DNA from: Triatoma infestans
Taxonomy: Eukaryota > Arthropoda > Insecta > Hemiptera > Reduviidae
Assembly: GCA_011037195.1 (NCBI GenBank)
Contig: JAAEAF010003832.1
Location: forward strand, 90,968 to 154,967
Length of the DNA stretch: 64,000 bases
Direction: 5' to 3'
A model generated the notes under the pieces. The model saw only the letters and a list, made by a program, of their open reading frames with translations. It did no database searches and was not told the DNA's origin. Shown here piece after piece: positions 47,061 to 56,550 of this stretch (its first letter is position 1; each line of letters opens with the position of its first letter). The position numbers and the translations under genes are program-made.

Positions 47061-47394
47061 CTTCATTGCAATGTATGGTTTTACCATCTACATAATCTTA
47101 ATACCTCCACATCAAAAGCCTTGGTAGAATCCCAGATTTACAGATCCTTAGTTAACCAGAAATCGGATTTTACACAATATTTTATTGGGGGAATTTTCTC
47201 AATCATTGTAAAAGAAATATTTCATTAAACTTGGAATATTAACTGGCACAGATGGCTTGTAATGTATCACTTTTCTTTGAATCATTATTTTTCCAAAAAA
47301 AATATTTTTGGGGGTTTTGCGGAATTCAAAGGGGTTCTATTTGAATTTCTACAATGTCAATGGACTAGCATGTAACTACCTCGAAGTGAACTAA
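47061..47394. repeat. Decayed 1-kb repeat relative, no gene
   Basis: Around 47130-47345, blocks such as TTGGGGGAATTTTCTCAAT and GTATCACTTTTCTTTGAATC loosely follow the subunit order. Confidence 0.35.
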
Positions 47395-47428
47395 CTACCT
47401 GAGCCATGAAATGAAATGAGAAAATGGG

Positions 47429-48345
47429 GTCCCTGGACATGTAGGAATAAATTATAACGAAGTCGAGGACAAAGCAGCGAAGGAAGCAGTACTACTGCCA
47501 AATATATACACATATTTGTTGTGGTGGTTGGTTCCGCAGAGCTGGAAAGCATCAGAGACATTTTCCGTGGTAGCCTGCTTCGTTTTGTGGTCATCGACCG
47601 GTTTCGGGCGTTCGCCCATCTTCAGGATGCGTTTTTCAGACAGTGTGCCAACACAGACTCGTACAGAGACTTCTCTCTGTACGAGTCTGTGTTGGCACAC
47701 TGTCTGAAAAACGCATCCTGAGGATGGGCGAACGCCCGAAACCGGTCGATGACCACAAAACGAAGCAGGCTACCACGGAAAATGTCTCTGATATACACAT
47801 ATATATATATATGAACTCATACTGCCATCTGATTAGAGAAATCACTTGAAGGGCATTATTGCCCTAAGGAAGAAAGTATGGGAATTCATGCCAACTACAA
47901 ATATGCTGAGAAATAGATGATGATCGACCTGTTCAAACGAGAAGAAGTTGTATTGGCAAGATTGCCCTTAGGCCAAAGCTTTGCTAACACACAGATACCT
48001 GTTTTTCTTAGTGAGCAACCGCCGATATGTGACGTTTGCGTAGTATGCCACATTTTAATTGAATGTCCACAATATGCTAATGCTAAAGAAAAATTGAATG
48101 TGCCAAACAATCTGAAAGAGGCACTAGATGATGATGATGAATGTAGCGTAAGCAAAACAGTACAATTCCTTCTATTCAGCTATTTAATTTGATATGATAA
48201 TCTGAGCATCTATCAGAAATTGCATGTGTAAAGATTGGTCGGATGAAAGGTGTGATTAAGTGCATACACTGACTGAAATGTCAGGGGCAAAGGATCTTAG
48301 TTGTTGTGGCCCTTCAACAAAATAAAAAAACAAAACAAAAATAAA
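47429..48345 (+). pseudogene. LINE RNase H / C-terminal remnant, split by a foldback element
   Basis: VPGHVGINYNEVEDKAAKEA (47429-47500) is the RNase H block with its last Asp. The coding sequence is interrupted by the palindrome at 47516-47790 and resumes with ALRKKVWEFMPTTNMLR-like sequence. The frame at 47917-48192 then reads REEVVLARLPLGQ, SEQPPICDVCVV and CHILIECPQYANAKEKLNV. The knuckle spacing here is C-x2-C-x3-H-x4-C, shortened by a deletion. The 3' end runs into an A-rich tail (about 48322-48346). The host protein is dead by several breaks, and the foldback proves it was already present when that element moved. Confidence 0.75.
47504..47802. mobile_element. Foldback element, near-perfect palindrome with hammerhead-like motif in both arms
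   Basis: ATATACACATAT at 47504-47515 and 47791-47802. The right arm, plus strand: CATC (47714-47717), CTGAGGA (47718-47724), T, GGGCG (47726-47730), AA, CGCCC (47733-47737), GAAA (47738-47741), CCGGTC (to 47747), GATG (47748-47751), which pairs with CATC. The left arm repeats it on the minus strand (47592-47629) with CTGAAGA. The palindrome centre is near 47668. This is the best preserved copy. Confidence 0.88.
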
Positions 48346-49173
48346 AATCAGAAAATGCAGTAATGACCTTAAAACAGAATGGATTTTTCTTGGGGGATTA
48401 TTTCCCATTAGTGGGCGAGTCCACTTTTAGCGCAATAATCATTTCCATTATTGTTTTGGCCGATATTTAGTAGAGTAATGCAATTATTTTAGGGATAGTG
48501 CTGCTGAGGCGGCCAATTGTTATTTGGATTGGCAGGATTTTTAGTTTTGCCTTAGCCTCTTCCTGCATCTGATGCCCTAGTACATAACCCCACTCTTCTT
48601 AATTTATGTTAAAGCTCTGAAAACTAAAAAAAGTCCAGTCCATAGAAAATTATCAATATTGTTATTTTATTTAACTTATAGCACGAGAAATTCGGTTGAA
48701 TATTTAAACACCAGATTTCTAAAAAAATTATAATTGGGTGTTTTATATATTTCATTTAGAGAAACTTAAAAAAAATAGGTAAATAATCTTAAATTTCTTT
48801 TAATTCTGTCATGAGTAGAAAAGTAATTAAATCATAAAATCTTAACTCTAAATTTATGGTTGAGTAAAATAAAAAATGTTTATATTAACATTAATCGCCT
48901 TTACTACAAAGTTTAAATTGTTTAGCATTTGAAACACGTAATTCCATTGTCATGAAATATATAAAACTTGCTTATTGCATTATTGCACTATAAATCCTGA
49001 AGTCTTAAGTTTTTCAGGAGTTACTTTCTTTTTTAATTCCATTGGTGTTTTAAATTTATTGAACCTTAGTTTTGTACAGTTTTACCAGTTTGTTTTCTTT
49101 TTACACTATTATATAGTAAATTTTTTATTTTATTTTTCTTGTGTTTCGGACATTCATTATCCTTATATATATA
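48346..49173. other. No gene seen
   Basis: AT-rich; short frames only. Confidence 0.5.
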
Positions 49174-50242
49174 TACAGGGTGACCCATTTAAACAGGCCA
49201 CTTTTGAAATAACTCTTAAACGAAGAAAGATATCAAAAAAAGTGAACATAACATTTGTTGAAGTTTTTTCGCTCTAGTTTATGATGGTTTTAATGTTATT
49301 TGCTTTTATTGTTTCCATACACCTGAAATCGGTGATTGAAAGTTGCGATTTCCTTTTGACCCCCAAATTTTTATTAGTGTATTGAAAACTACTAAAAAAT
49401 ATGGAGAAAAATGCCGTTAATTTCACTTCAATATTTCAAACCATTGCAGAGATATTCAATGATAAAGATTAAATTTTCGTCGTTTTTTTTTTCGTATTTC
49501 TTTGTTTCATAAACTAAAATTAAAAGCGGATTATCTTATTGATTTTCTAATAAATAAGAGAGTTCAAAAGCTGACAACACTTAACACCTATTTTAGAACC
49601 ATAAAGGCCTTAAAAATCAGGTAAAACATTATTAAAATCAAAACAATATTCTAGTTTATTTACAAAAATTAAAAAAAAAAAAAAATTTCTTTTTTATTCA
49701 AAATGACCTCGTTGGCTTAACCGGCACAGGCGCAGTTGCTGCCCAATAGATGAAGTTGCTAACCGTATCATGTCTGGAGGAATTGCTAAGCAAGTTTGGA
49801 TTAAGTCTTTTCTAAGCGCTTCTGGAGTTGTTGGTTCCCTGACATAAATTTTTTCTTTGAGATATTCCCAAAGAAAAAATCCTTCAAGAGTGGTTAAATC
49901 AGGAGAACAGTGAATGAGATGTTCACTAGCCGCTGGAATGGGAGACAGGGACCGGTAAGCTAGCCTTCAAGATTCCAGACTGTTTGAAATATTGAAGTGA
50001 AATTTACGGCATTATTCTTCATTTTTTTTAGTAGTTTTCATTATAATAGTAAAAAGTGGGGGTCAAAAGGAATTCACTATAGTCAATCACCGATTTAAGG
50101 TGTAAGGCGGCAATAAAGTGTAATAACATTAACACCATCATAAACTAGAGCGCAAATACTTCAACAAACGTTATGTTCACTTTTTGGTATCTTTGTTTGT
50201 TTGTTATTTCAAAAGGGGCCCGTTTAAATGGGACACCCTGTA
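49174..50242 (-). mobile_element. TIR DNA transposon, CAGGGTG termini, with a transposase remnant
   Basis: CAGGGTGACCCATTTAAACA from 49176 and the inverse TTTAAATGGGACACCCTG ending at 50240. TA sits outside both ends. The inverted repeats extend over about 200 bp (including AGTGAACATAAC and TCTAGTTTATGATGG). A transposase C-terminal remnant lies on the minus strand at about 49695-49970. Confidence 0.88.
49695..49970 (-). pseudogene. DDE transposase C-terminal remnant (IS630-Tc1-mariner type)
   Basis: On the minus strand a continuous frame reads CSPDLTTLEGFFLWEYLKEK, then YVREPTTPEALRKDLIQTC, AIPPDMIRLA, and QLRLCRLSQRGHF. The family pattern is SPDLxPLDFFLWGYLKxxVY ... LRxxI ... CxxxxGxHF. 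The catalytic acidic residue expected after PL is replaced (LEGFF, family LDFFL): the Glu is shifted and a Gly sits where Phe is usual. It lies inside the TIR element at 49176-50240 and explains its origin. Only about 90 residues remain. Confidence 0.75.
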
Positions 50243-50984
50243 TATCAAATATAGAAAATTAGAGTTTGTTTCTTTATTGGCATTCTTCATTAATGTTTTT
50301 ATTTTATATTTAACAAATTTATTTTATATTATATATGTTGTTTGTTTGCTATTTAAATTGAACTTATAAGAATAATTTTTCAACAAGGCAACCATTTTCA
50401 ACTTGTTGGTTGGAAACTATTTTTGTTCGAATTTTTAAGTCGGTGAAAAAGTAAATTTTGTTAGAAGAAACATAAATTTGTTCAAATCAATCAATAAGAA
50501 TTCCATCATCAAAAATATGTGCCCAAAATATTTATATCCATTTATATTTATATCCATTTTCATCATGGAATTCACACATACCAATGGACGAATTCCTTGG
50601 AAAGTTTTCCTTTAGCTCTCTCTAGCTATTGATTATCAACCTACCTGTACACTCTTCATTAAAGTTTTCTCGTAGTTTGGTTGAAACAGAATAATATATT
50701 AATTTTGTTTTATATATGTAATATTTTTATGGTAAAGCATTTATACTTTTGATCCAGTTATTTTCTGATCTCAAAAAAAAAAAAGTAGCTTAAACTTAGA
50801 TTATCTTAGTATCCTGTATGATCTAATTAATGAAAATTGCAAGTATTTTTATAGTTTTAGCAAATTTATATTAGAGAAAGTTAATTACGAAAAAAACAAC
50901 AAAAATTCCGAAAAGAAGATTCTTTTATTCATTAAAGAAATAAAATTAACTATTAAAATTTCTCAAAAACCCACCAAAAAATCT
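50243..50984. other. No gene seen; AT-rich
   Basis: No recognisable feature. Confidence 0.5.
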
Positions 50985-51109
50985 GACGTCATAAGCAAAG
51001 TGGTACATTCGGTTGGTGAAATTTAACCGAAACCTTCGTACGGGGCCCTCTTGTGAGAAACGAACCAAATATCTCCAAAAGTCACTCTTTCACACAAATC
51101 TCTCTTTCC

Positions 51110-51142
<33 letters not shown>

Positions 51143-51300
51143 TCCTTTCATCTCAAACTCAGGGACACAGAGAATCCTCTACAAAACTCGTTTTTCTCTT
51201 AAATGGTACAATTCACAACATTAATTTATTAAATATCTATGACCATAGGGATCCATATCAAACAAGCATCTTATCTCTACCTTATCTTTCACACCTATGA
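50985..51300 (+). repeat. Decayed 1-kb repeat relative with CT/CA microsatellite
   Basis: AAAGTGGTACATTCGGTTGG, a (CT)n(CA)n tract at about 51106-51142, and CTCAAACTCAGGGACACAG follow the order of the 1-kb repeat 3' half. Low identity. Confidence 0.5.
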
Positions 51301-51639
51301 GTTTTGCCCTTAAAGTGTGCGGATACTCTGATGGCCTATTTGCAGTATCCTCCAATGCAGTTTAATGTTATTGTAGTTTGTGTTGTAATGTGTTGCGTGA
51401 GCGTTATTTAAAGGGCTTATGTGTGAATAAGTTTTAGTGAGAGATATGTTTAAGGAATTAGAGAATATAATAGGTTTGAGAAGGAGAGAATTTGGGTTAG
51501 ATAGATAAATAAGCTAGAAGTAAAGCAATATAATAGACTAAATAATACAATAATACACTGTATAATAAAAGAGTAGAACAAACTGCCTAGACATTACACT
51601 GAAATATATAAAATGGAAGTGAGAGGTAAAGAGAAAGGT

Positions 51640-52394
51640 AGATGACGCGTTGTGAATGCTGTATGAACTCTGTTGCAAGATTGTCGGTAAACTCCCTCTT
51701 ACGGCTGACCCAGCTGTATTTAAACAGTTTCTCCCACTCTAGTCTGGCTAAACGTGAGTCCTGTATCTCTCTCTCTCTGCTTTGGATCCGTCTCTTAGGA
51801 TCCTAATTACAGATAATAAGAACCACTGTTTTAAATAAATAATTTGACTATATATTAAATTTAGAAACTTTACAAACAGTAATTATTTGTTAATTGTGAA
51901 TAATGAATTAATCTTATAAATATACAAAAACTCTTACACTTAAATATAATCAAATGTTAAACTAAACACTACTTGGCAAACTTACTGTTTAAGAGACGAA
52001 TTATGGAATGATATTTAGTTGAATGCTGAAATAATATTTATCAAACAATAATGCTCTTGGCAGTTAAAACTTGCCCTTTATACATGATTTCTTACAGGGG
52101 TTAAAAGACAAAGAGTGGCCGAGTTGTCCGACCTCACTTGTAACGGTGTCAGGTTCCTGCGTTTTGACTCTTTGCCAGCCAACGTACAAATTTCCATCAA
52201 AAATAATATTATTTTAAAATATAAATCTATTTCAATTTATTTCTATTTTTCCATTTGCTTCATCCGCTATAGCAAATGACAGGTGCTAGGAATTCATTTT
52301 AGAGCTACAGATTCAGGCCTGTACACAAAAGTGATAAATATTAGTTGCTGCATGCTACCAATGTATACTGCATACTACATATTCTTAACCAACA
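51640..52394 (+). repeat. LTR-like dispersed repeat, copy A
   Basis: The core at about 51835-52215 matches 55670-56035 over roughly 360 bp in the same orientation, for example AGAGTGGCCGAGTTGTCCGA, TTTAAGAGACGAATTATGG and CTTTATACATGATTTCTT. A second shared piece (ACCAATGTATACTGCATAC) lies at 52357-52376 after about 140 bases absent from copy B. No coding sequence. It could be solo LTRs or a non-autonomous element. Confidence 0.65.
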
Positions 52395-52490
52395 TTTTAA
52401 CGCATTGGTGCCCGAAACGTAGAGCAACAATGAATTCTTTTTTTTCCTTTAAAAACACCTCTGGCCATTGCCATACAAACATCTCATTTT
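52395..52490 (+). mobile_element. Second copy of the 22255-22380 element, truncated
   Basis: GTGCCCGAAACGTAGAGCAA followed by AATGAATTC and TGGCCATTGCCATACAAAC matches the reverse complement of 22255-22345. The CTGANGA half is missing. Confidence 0.75.
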
Positions 52491-53059
52491 TATTATTTAT
52501 ACTTTTTAAAATATACGTACAATCAAGAATAACAATCAATAAAAATCCTCTGTTTGATGGAAACTTGACAATCAGAAGTTTAGAAATGTAGAATGAGATT
52601 GTCTGATGAATTTTTCATATCAGATATTAAAATATATATAAATATGGCTTTGCAAAATGTAATTGAAAATTTACTTTAAATACTATAACTGTTGAATTGT
52701 TTAATAAAATATTATATACGATTAAAAAATTCAATGATGCTTAGATCATTCAAGTTATTTTGGACTGTATACTACAGCACAGTATTAAAACTCCGTTTCA
52801 GTTATTGGTATGAACTTTTTTTTTAATCAGCAGTAAGTAGTGTTTTCTCTTCCTATAGGAAATCAAGCTTTTTCCTGTAACAGCTCAAATCACTTTATTC
52901 CCTTTTTTATAGAGTTTTTTATTTTTTATTTAAGACTAATGTTTTGCATGAAACAGAGAAAAAAAAACAAAAAAGAAAATAATACTCTGTCTGGAGAGAG
53001 AAATAAATGAGAGAAAAATTAATAAACAAAAAATGCTTATAAATGACGAACTAAAACAG
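52491..53059. other. No gene seen
   Basis: AT-rich; short frames. Confidence 0.5.
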
Positions 53060-53480
53060 GACTAAAAATCTAGTGTGAAAGAACCATACGACCTTCTCTT
53101 TTACACAGTTATATATAAAATGACGAATTTTATTTAAATTTAAATTTTGCTCATATTTTGGTCCCAATATAAATATATAGGTGGTGTTGGGGGGGGGGGG
53201 GGGACAAGTGTCAACCTATCAACAAGAGGCAGGTGGAGAATGATTGCATTGTACAGAGCCACTAATAAACAAACATATTTAAATTTTAACGTCCAAGATT
53301 CCTCAGTACCACCTAAAAAAATTGTTTTTTTTTCAGAAAAATGGTTCAAATAACAATTGATACGTTTCTATCTATACAGCAAGCATTCATTCCAAGTTTA
53401 AAGAAAATCTTTGTAACTGTTTTCCGAGAAAACTAAAAAAAATACTACTCTGAAAAATCGCGTTTTCCAGTATAATGGGA
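53060..53480 (+). repeat. Decayed 1-kb repeat relative with a 15-base poly(G)
   Basis: Starts AAAATCTAGTGTGAAAGAAC and continues with a GACCTTCTCTTTTACACAG block and AAATGACGAATTTTATTTAA, as in a forward 1-kb repeat. A pure G run occupies about 53189-53203. Confidence 0.55.
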
Positions 53481-53841
53481 GAATAAGATGGAGAGAATTT
53501 GGGTCACGATTGATGAATTGAGAAGACTTTGTTAACACTGGTTAATAACAGTGAGATGTCTAATTAAAACTCCCGATTATCCGTGTGTGGATTATCCGGT
53601 TGGCGGATTATCCGTGCATGGATTTAATTTAAAAGAAATAATTATATGCATATATATTTGTTGTGGTGGTTGGTTCCGCAGAGCTGGAAAGCATCAGAGA
53701 TATTTTCCGTGGTAGCCTGCTTCAGTTTGTGGTCATCGACCGGTTTCGGGCGTTCGCCCATCTTCAGGATGCGTTTTTCAGACAGTGTGACAACACAGAC
53801 TCGCACAGAGCAACTTAGTTTCACAAACTCCTTAGTTTCAC

Positions 53842-54739
53842 ACTAGTTATTATTATTATTATTCCCAAAAGGGGAGGGAAGTAAACCCTACGCTATCCAA
53901 AGCCCCCTCGGGCCCATATAGCTACCCCTAAAGAATACCTACCACTGGGACTAGAACAAAAATCCAGGCCCAGGGTTTAACCATCTAAGTTTCACCACAG
54001 ACCGAACAAATCGGACCAAAACCTTAAAAGGACACAGCTTAAGATCCTCTACCGATATCCTATTCCGGCCGAAGGTCCTAAACCTAATCTCCTCACAACC
54101 CAAACAATTCGTCATCAGATGCATGGGTGTTTCCTCCTCAGTCTCACAAACTCTACAAAAGGGGTCAGGCACGAGTCCCACTATATAGAGATGTCTCCTT
54201 AAACCACAATGCCCAGTGAGGAATCCAACCAGATGTCTGAGGGAGGTCCGTGAAAGACATCGGACCCCGCTACTCAAAGCCCCGTCCGGACCCCCAATGA
54301 GCATTTTAGACTGCCGACAACCCACTGCACTCATCCATAAGGATGAGTGCTGCGAGGTCATCCACGTCTGAAAGCCCGACAAACATGTGCCAGAAGACAC
54401 ACCAACAGCAGGCTCTGGACCAATGAAAGGGAGAGAGGCACCTAATTTGGCAAACCTATCCACCTCCTCATTCCCAAAAATTCCCATATGACCTGGAACC
54501 CAGACCAGAAGCACATCCTTTAATAAAGAAAGATCTTCCAGTCTTTTAGAACATTCCAACACCAATCTGGAAGTGAAGACACATGAGTTAAGCGCCTTCA
54601 ACGCAGCCTGGCTGTCCGAGCAGATACAAACACCTTTTAAATTAGTGTTACGCACCCTCTCATCCAAAATACAGCAAAGAATTGCATAAACCTCAGCCTG
54701 GAAAACGGTGGCCCACTCACCAAGAGGCGTGACTAGTTA
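53842..54739 (-). mobile_element. 5'-truncated LINE (RNase H + knuckle) with (AAT)n tail and 8-bp target duplication
   Basis: ACTAGTTA at 53842-53849 and 54732-54739 brackets the insertion. It lies within the loop of the foldback. On the minus strand it begins inside an RNase H domain, and an (AAT)n tract (53850-53863 on the plus strand as ATT) ends it. About 880 bp. Confidence 0.85.
53951..54731 (-). pseudogene. LINE RNase H domain and C-terminal C2HC knuckle
   Basis: The open frame extends upstream of its first Met to the insertion edge: TPLGEWATVFQAEVYAILCC (catalytic Glu), then GVCICSDSQAALKAL (catalytic Asp), then LLVWVPGHMGIFGNEEVDRF (final Asp helix). After a linker come LVGFLTGHCGLRRHLYIVGL and the knuckle CRVCETEEETPMHLMTNC (C-x2-C-x8-H-x4-C). 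Three of the four RNase H acidic residues are visible; the first would lie in the truncated part. The frame is uninterrupted, so it is among the best preserved LINE pieces here. It resembles RNase H-bearing I/Jockey-type elements. Confidence 0.85.
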
Positions 54740-55018
54740 GTGTGAAACTAAGTTGCTCTGTGCGAGTCTGTGTTGTCACACAGTCTGAAAAACGCATCCT
54801 GAAGATGGGCGAACGCCCTAAACCGGTCGATGACCACAAAATGAAGCAGGCTACCACGGAAAATATCTCTGATGTATATATATATTTTTTAAATATTTGT
54901 TCGCTTTCATGTTTACTGCAGTGCACATGTTCGTATTTAGGTGTTTGTATTGGGTGGTGGGTGGGGTATCTGAAGTCAGCTGGACTGGTTTTAGTTGGGA
55001 TTTTTTTTGGATTCTATG

Positions 55019-55420
55019 GAGCGCGAGACAAGTGAAATAGTATCTGAAATGACTGAGCTAATGGCAAATTTAGATGGCTTGAAAAATGTTGATAGAGAAA
55101 ATATTGAGGAGTGGTTAGAACATGTTTCATGTGATGGTGGTTTTTTTGTAAATACTGAGTGACACGGATATTATTTCCGATCTCATTCAACCAGAAGAGC
55201 AAAGAGAATGAAGCTGAAAGTGAAGAAAAAAAAAATTATCAATCGCATTAGTCACAACACGGCCCTGAATTCTGTTGTCATTTTGTTGGAGTATATCGAC
55301 GCATGTGAATTCGAGTATAACGACATAATAGCCCTTAGAAAAATTCGATCTGATATTAAAAAAAATCGTTAAAAGATTCCTGCAAGCAAACCAAAATCAC
55401 AGGTTTTCTTAATAATAATG
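55019..55420 (+). pseudogene. pogo/Tigger transposase C-terminal remnant
   Basis: MERETSEIVSEMTELMANLD and NVDRENIEEWLEHVSCDGGF are followed, after frame breaks, by ISHNTALNSV, EYIDACEFEYNDIIALRKIR, and CKQTKITGFL. The last block parallels the KQTxITDFF ending of Tigger/jerky-like transposases, and the WLEHxxxxxGF and acidic linker order agrees. A stop near 55160 and at least one indel break it. It is inside the TIR region 53560-55523. Confidence 0.65.
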
Positions 55421-55539
55421 AGCATTAAACATGGGTAAATAATTGTCTGCCTTAAAATAATAGTCTGTATATGTTGTATTTTAGAAATAAATAATTATAG
55501 TTCGGATTGTCGGGAGTTTACTGTAGTATATTAATAAAG

Positions 55540-56060
55540 AGACACAGCCTACCTGGAGTTTACAATAGAGAATGGTTAAGGTAGAGTGGAATGACAACTA
55601 GTGACTGGCGAGATTGAGAACTCTAGTGAACTGTCCCTTTCTAGACTGTATTTATCGTTGCTGTATTAATTTAACTATATTATATTAATTTAGTAATTTT
55701 ACAAATAGTAATTATTTATGAATTATTTATCAATGAATAATGAATTGAGGTTATAAATATATAGAAAATCTTGCACTTAAATATAATCAAATGTTAAACT
55801 CAACATACCGTTTAAGAGACGAATTATGGAATGATATTCAGTTGAATGCTGAAATAATATTTATCAAACAATAATGCTCTTGGTAGAAACTTGCTCTTTA
55901 TACATGATTTCTTGAACGGTTAAAAGAGAAAGAGTGGCCGAGTTGTCCGACCTCACTTGTAACGGTGTCTTGTACCGGCGTTTTGACCCTTTGCCAGCCA
56001 ACGTACAAATTTCTATCAAAAATTATATTATAATTGGCATCCTACCAATATATACTGCAT
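55540..56060 (+). repeat. LTR-like dispersed repeat, copy B
   Basis: About 360 bp (55670-56035) match 51835-52215 closely. It ends with TACCAATATATACTGCATAC, which is also found in copy A beyond an extra segment. The two copies are 3.8 kb apart in direct orientation, but the DNA between holds no gag-pol, so they are not an obvious LTR pair. Confidence 0.65.
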
Positions 56061-56269
56061 ACTGTTAACCCGTTGCTGTATTTATCTGGTTTCTCCCACT
56101 CCAATCCGAGAGAGTGGTTGAGTTCGTTTCTTTTCTCTCTACTCTCTTTGGTTGCTGTTATACCGGTGAACCACCTTTTTTTTACAAACTTGGAATTCTA
56201 TTAATGTTTCTAATGTGTATTAATAATAACGAAGTGGTAAAAATCATATATTATATTGAAGTGGTAATT

Positions 56270-56545
56270 TACAGGGACACATAGCGCTACTGTTCCCCCA
56301 GAATCCCCCCAAAAAATCAATTTTTTCGGAAAAATCTTACAAGTAAAAGTGATAGATAATTATGTATGTAGATAGTATGCTTAGTTTAAAGAAATTCGCT
56401 AGAGCCGTTTTTGAGAAAAACGGGAAAACTGGGCGAAAAAAACATTCAGCAATCTCTCACTTCCGGTTCAAGGGGCTTACCCGAATTCTTACTACAAACA
56501 CATACCATTCGCTAAAAACATTTTTTACTTACTCAGAGGACTTCA
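56270..56545 (+). repeat. Decayed 1-kb repeat relative, left half of a split copy
   Basis: AAATTCGCTAGAGCCGTTTT, CTCACTTCCGGTTCAAGG and ACTCAGAGGACTTCAAA follow the repeat order. It resumes after the insertion at 57730 with ATATTTCCGG and TTCGAAAATTTGACACGAC. Confidence 0.6.
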
Positions 56546-56550
56546 AACTG

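Larger units (their letters stand above)
53646..54883. mobile_element. Foldback element, GTTGTGG family, interrupted by a LINE
   Basis: ATGCATATATAT (53646-53657) and ATGTATATATAT (54872-54883) are the target duplication with one difference. The left arm is 53658-53849 and the right arm 54740-54871. Left-arm minus strand: intact CTGAAGA, T, GGGCG/CGCCC, GAAACCGGTC and GATG. In the right arm GAAAC has become TAAAC, removing a key core G. Confidence 0.85.
53560..55523 (+). mobile_element. pogo/Tigger-like element, internally deleted and invaded
   Basis: The left part has AAAACTCCCGATTATCCG with GGATTATCCG repeated after it. The right end, inverted, reads CAGTAAACTCCCGACAATCC with TA just outside (55524-55525). 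The transposase C terminus remains at 55019-55420. Only about 90 bases separate the left end from an inserted foldback (53646-54883), so most of the coding region was lost. The exact left terminus is uncertain. Confidence 0.7.

Noticed and set aside
47452..47849. Overlapping open frames on both strands with VDDHK / WSSTGFGRSPIF-like peptides, also at 53642-53846 and 54717-54926
   Set aside because: They are translations of the two arms of the palindromic foldback family, so they appear on both strands; no independent coding evidence.
52283..52591. 102-codon plus frame
   Set aside because: It crosses the boundary between the LTR-like repeat and the truncated ribozyme-bearing element, so it is a chance frame.
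51835..56035. The two LTR-like repeats as the LTRs of one element
   Set aside because: The DNA between contains unrelated elements (foldback pieces, a pogo remnant and a LINE) and no gag, protease or integrase frames.
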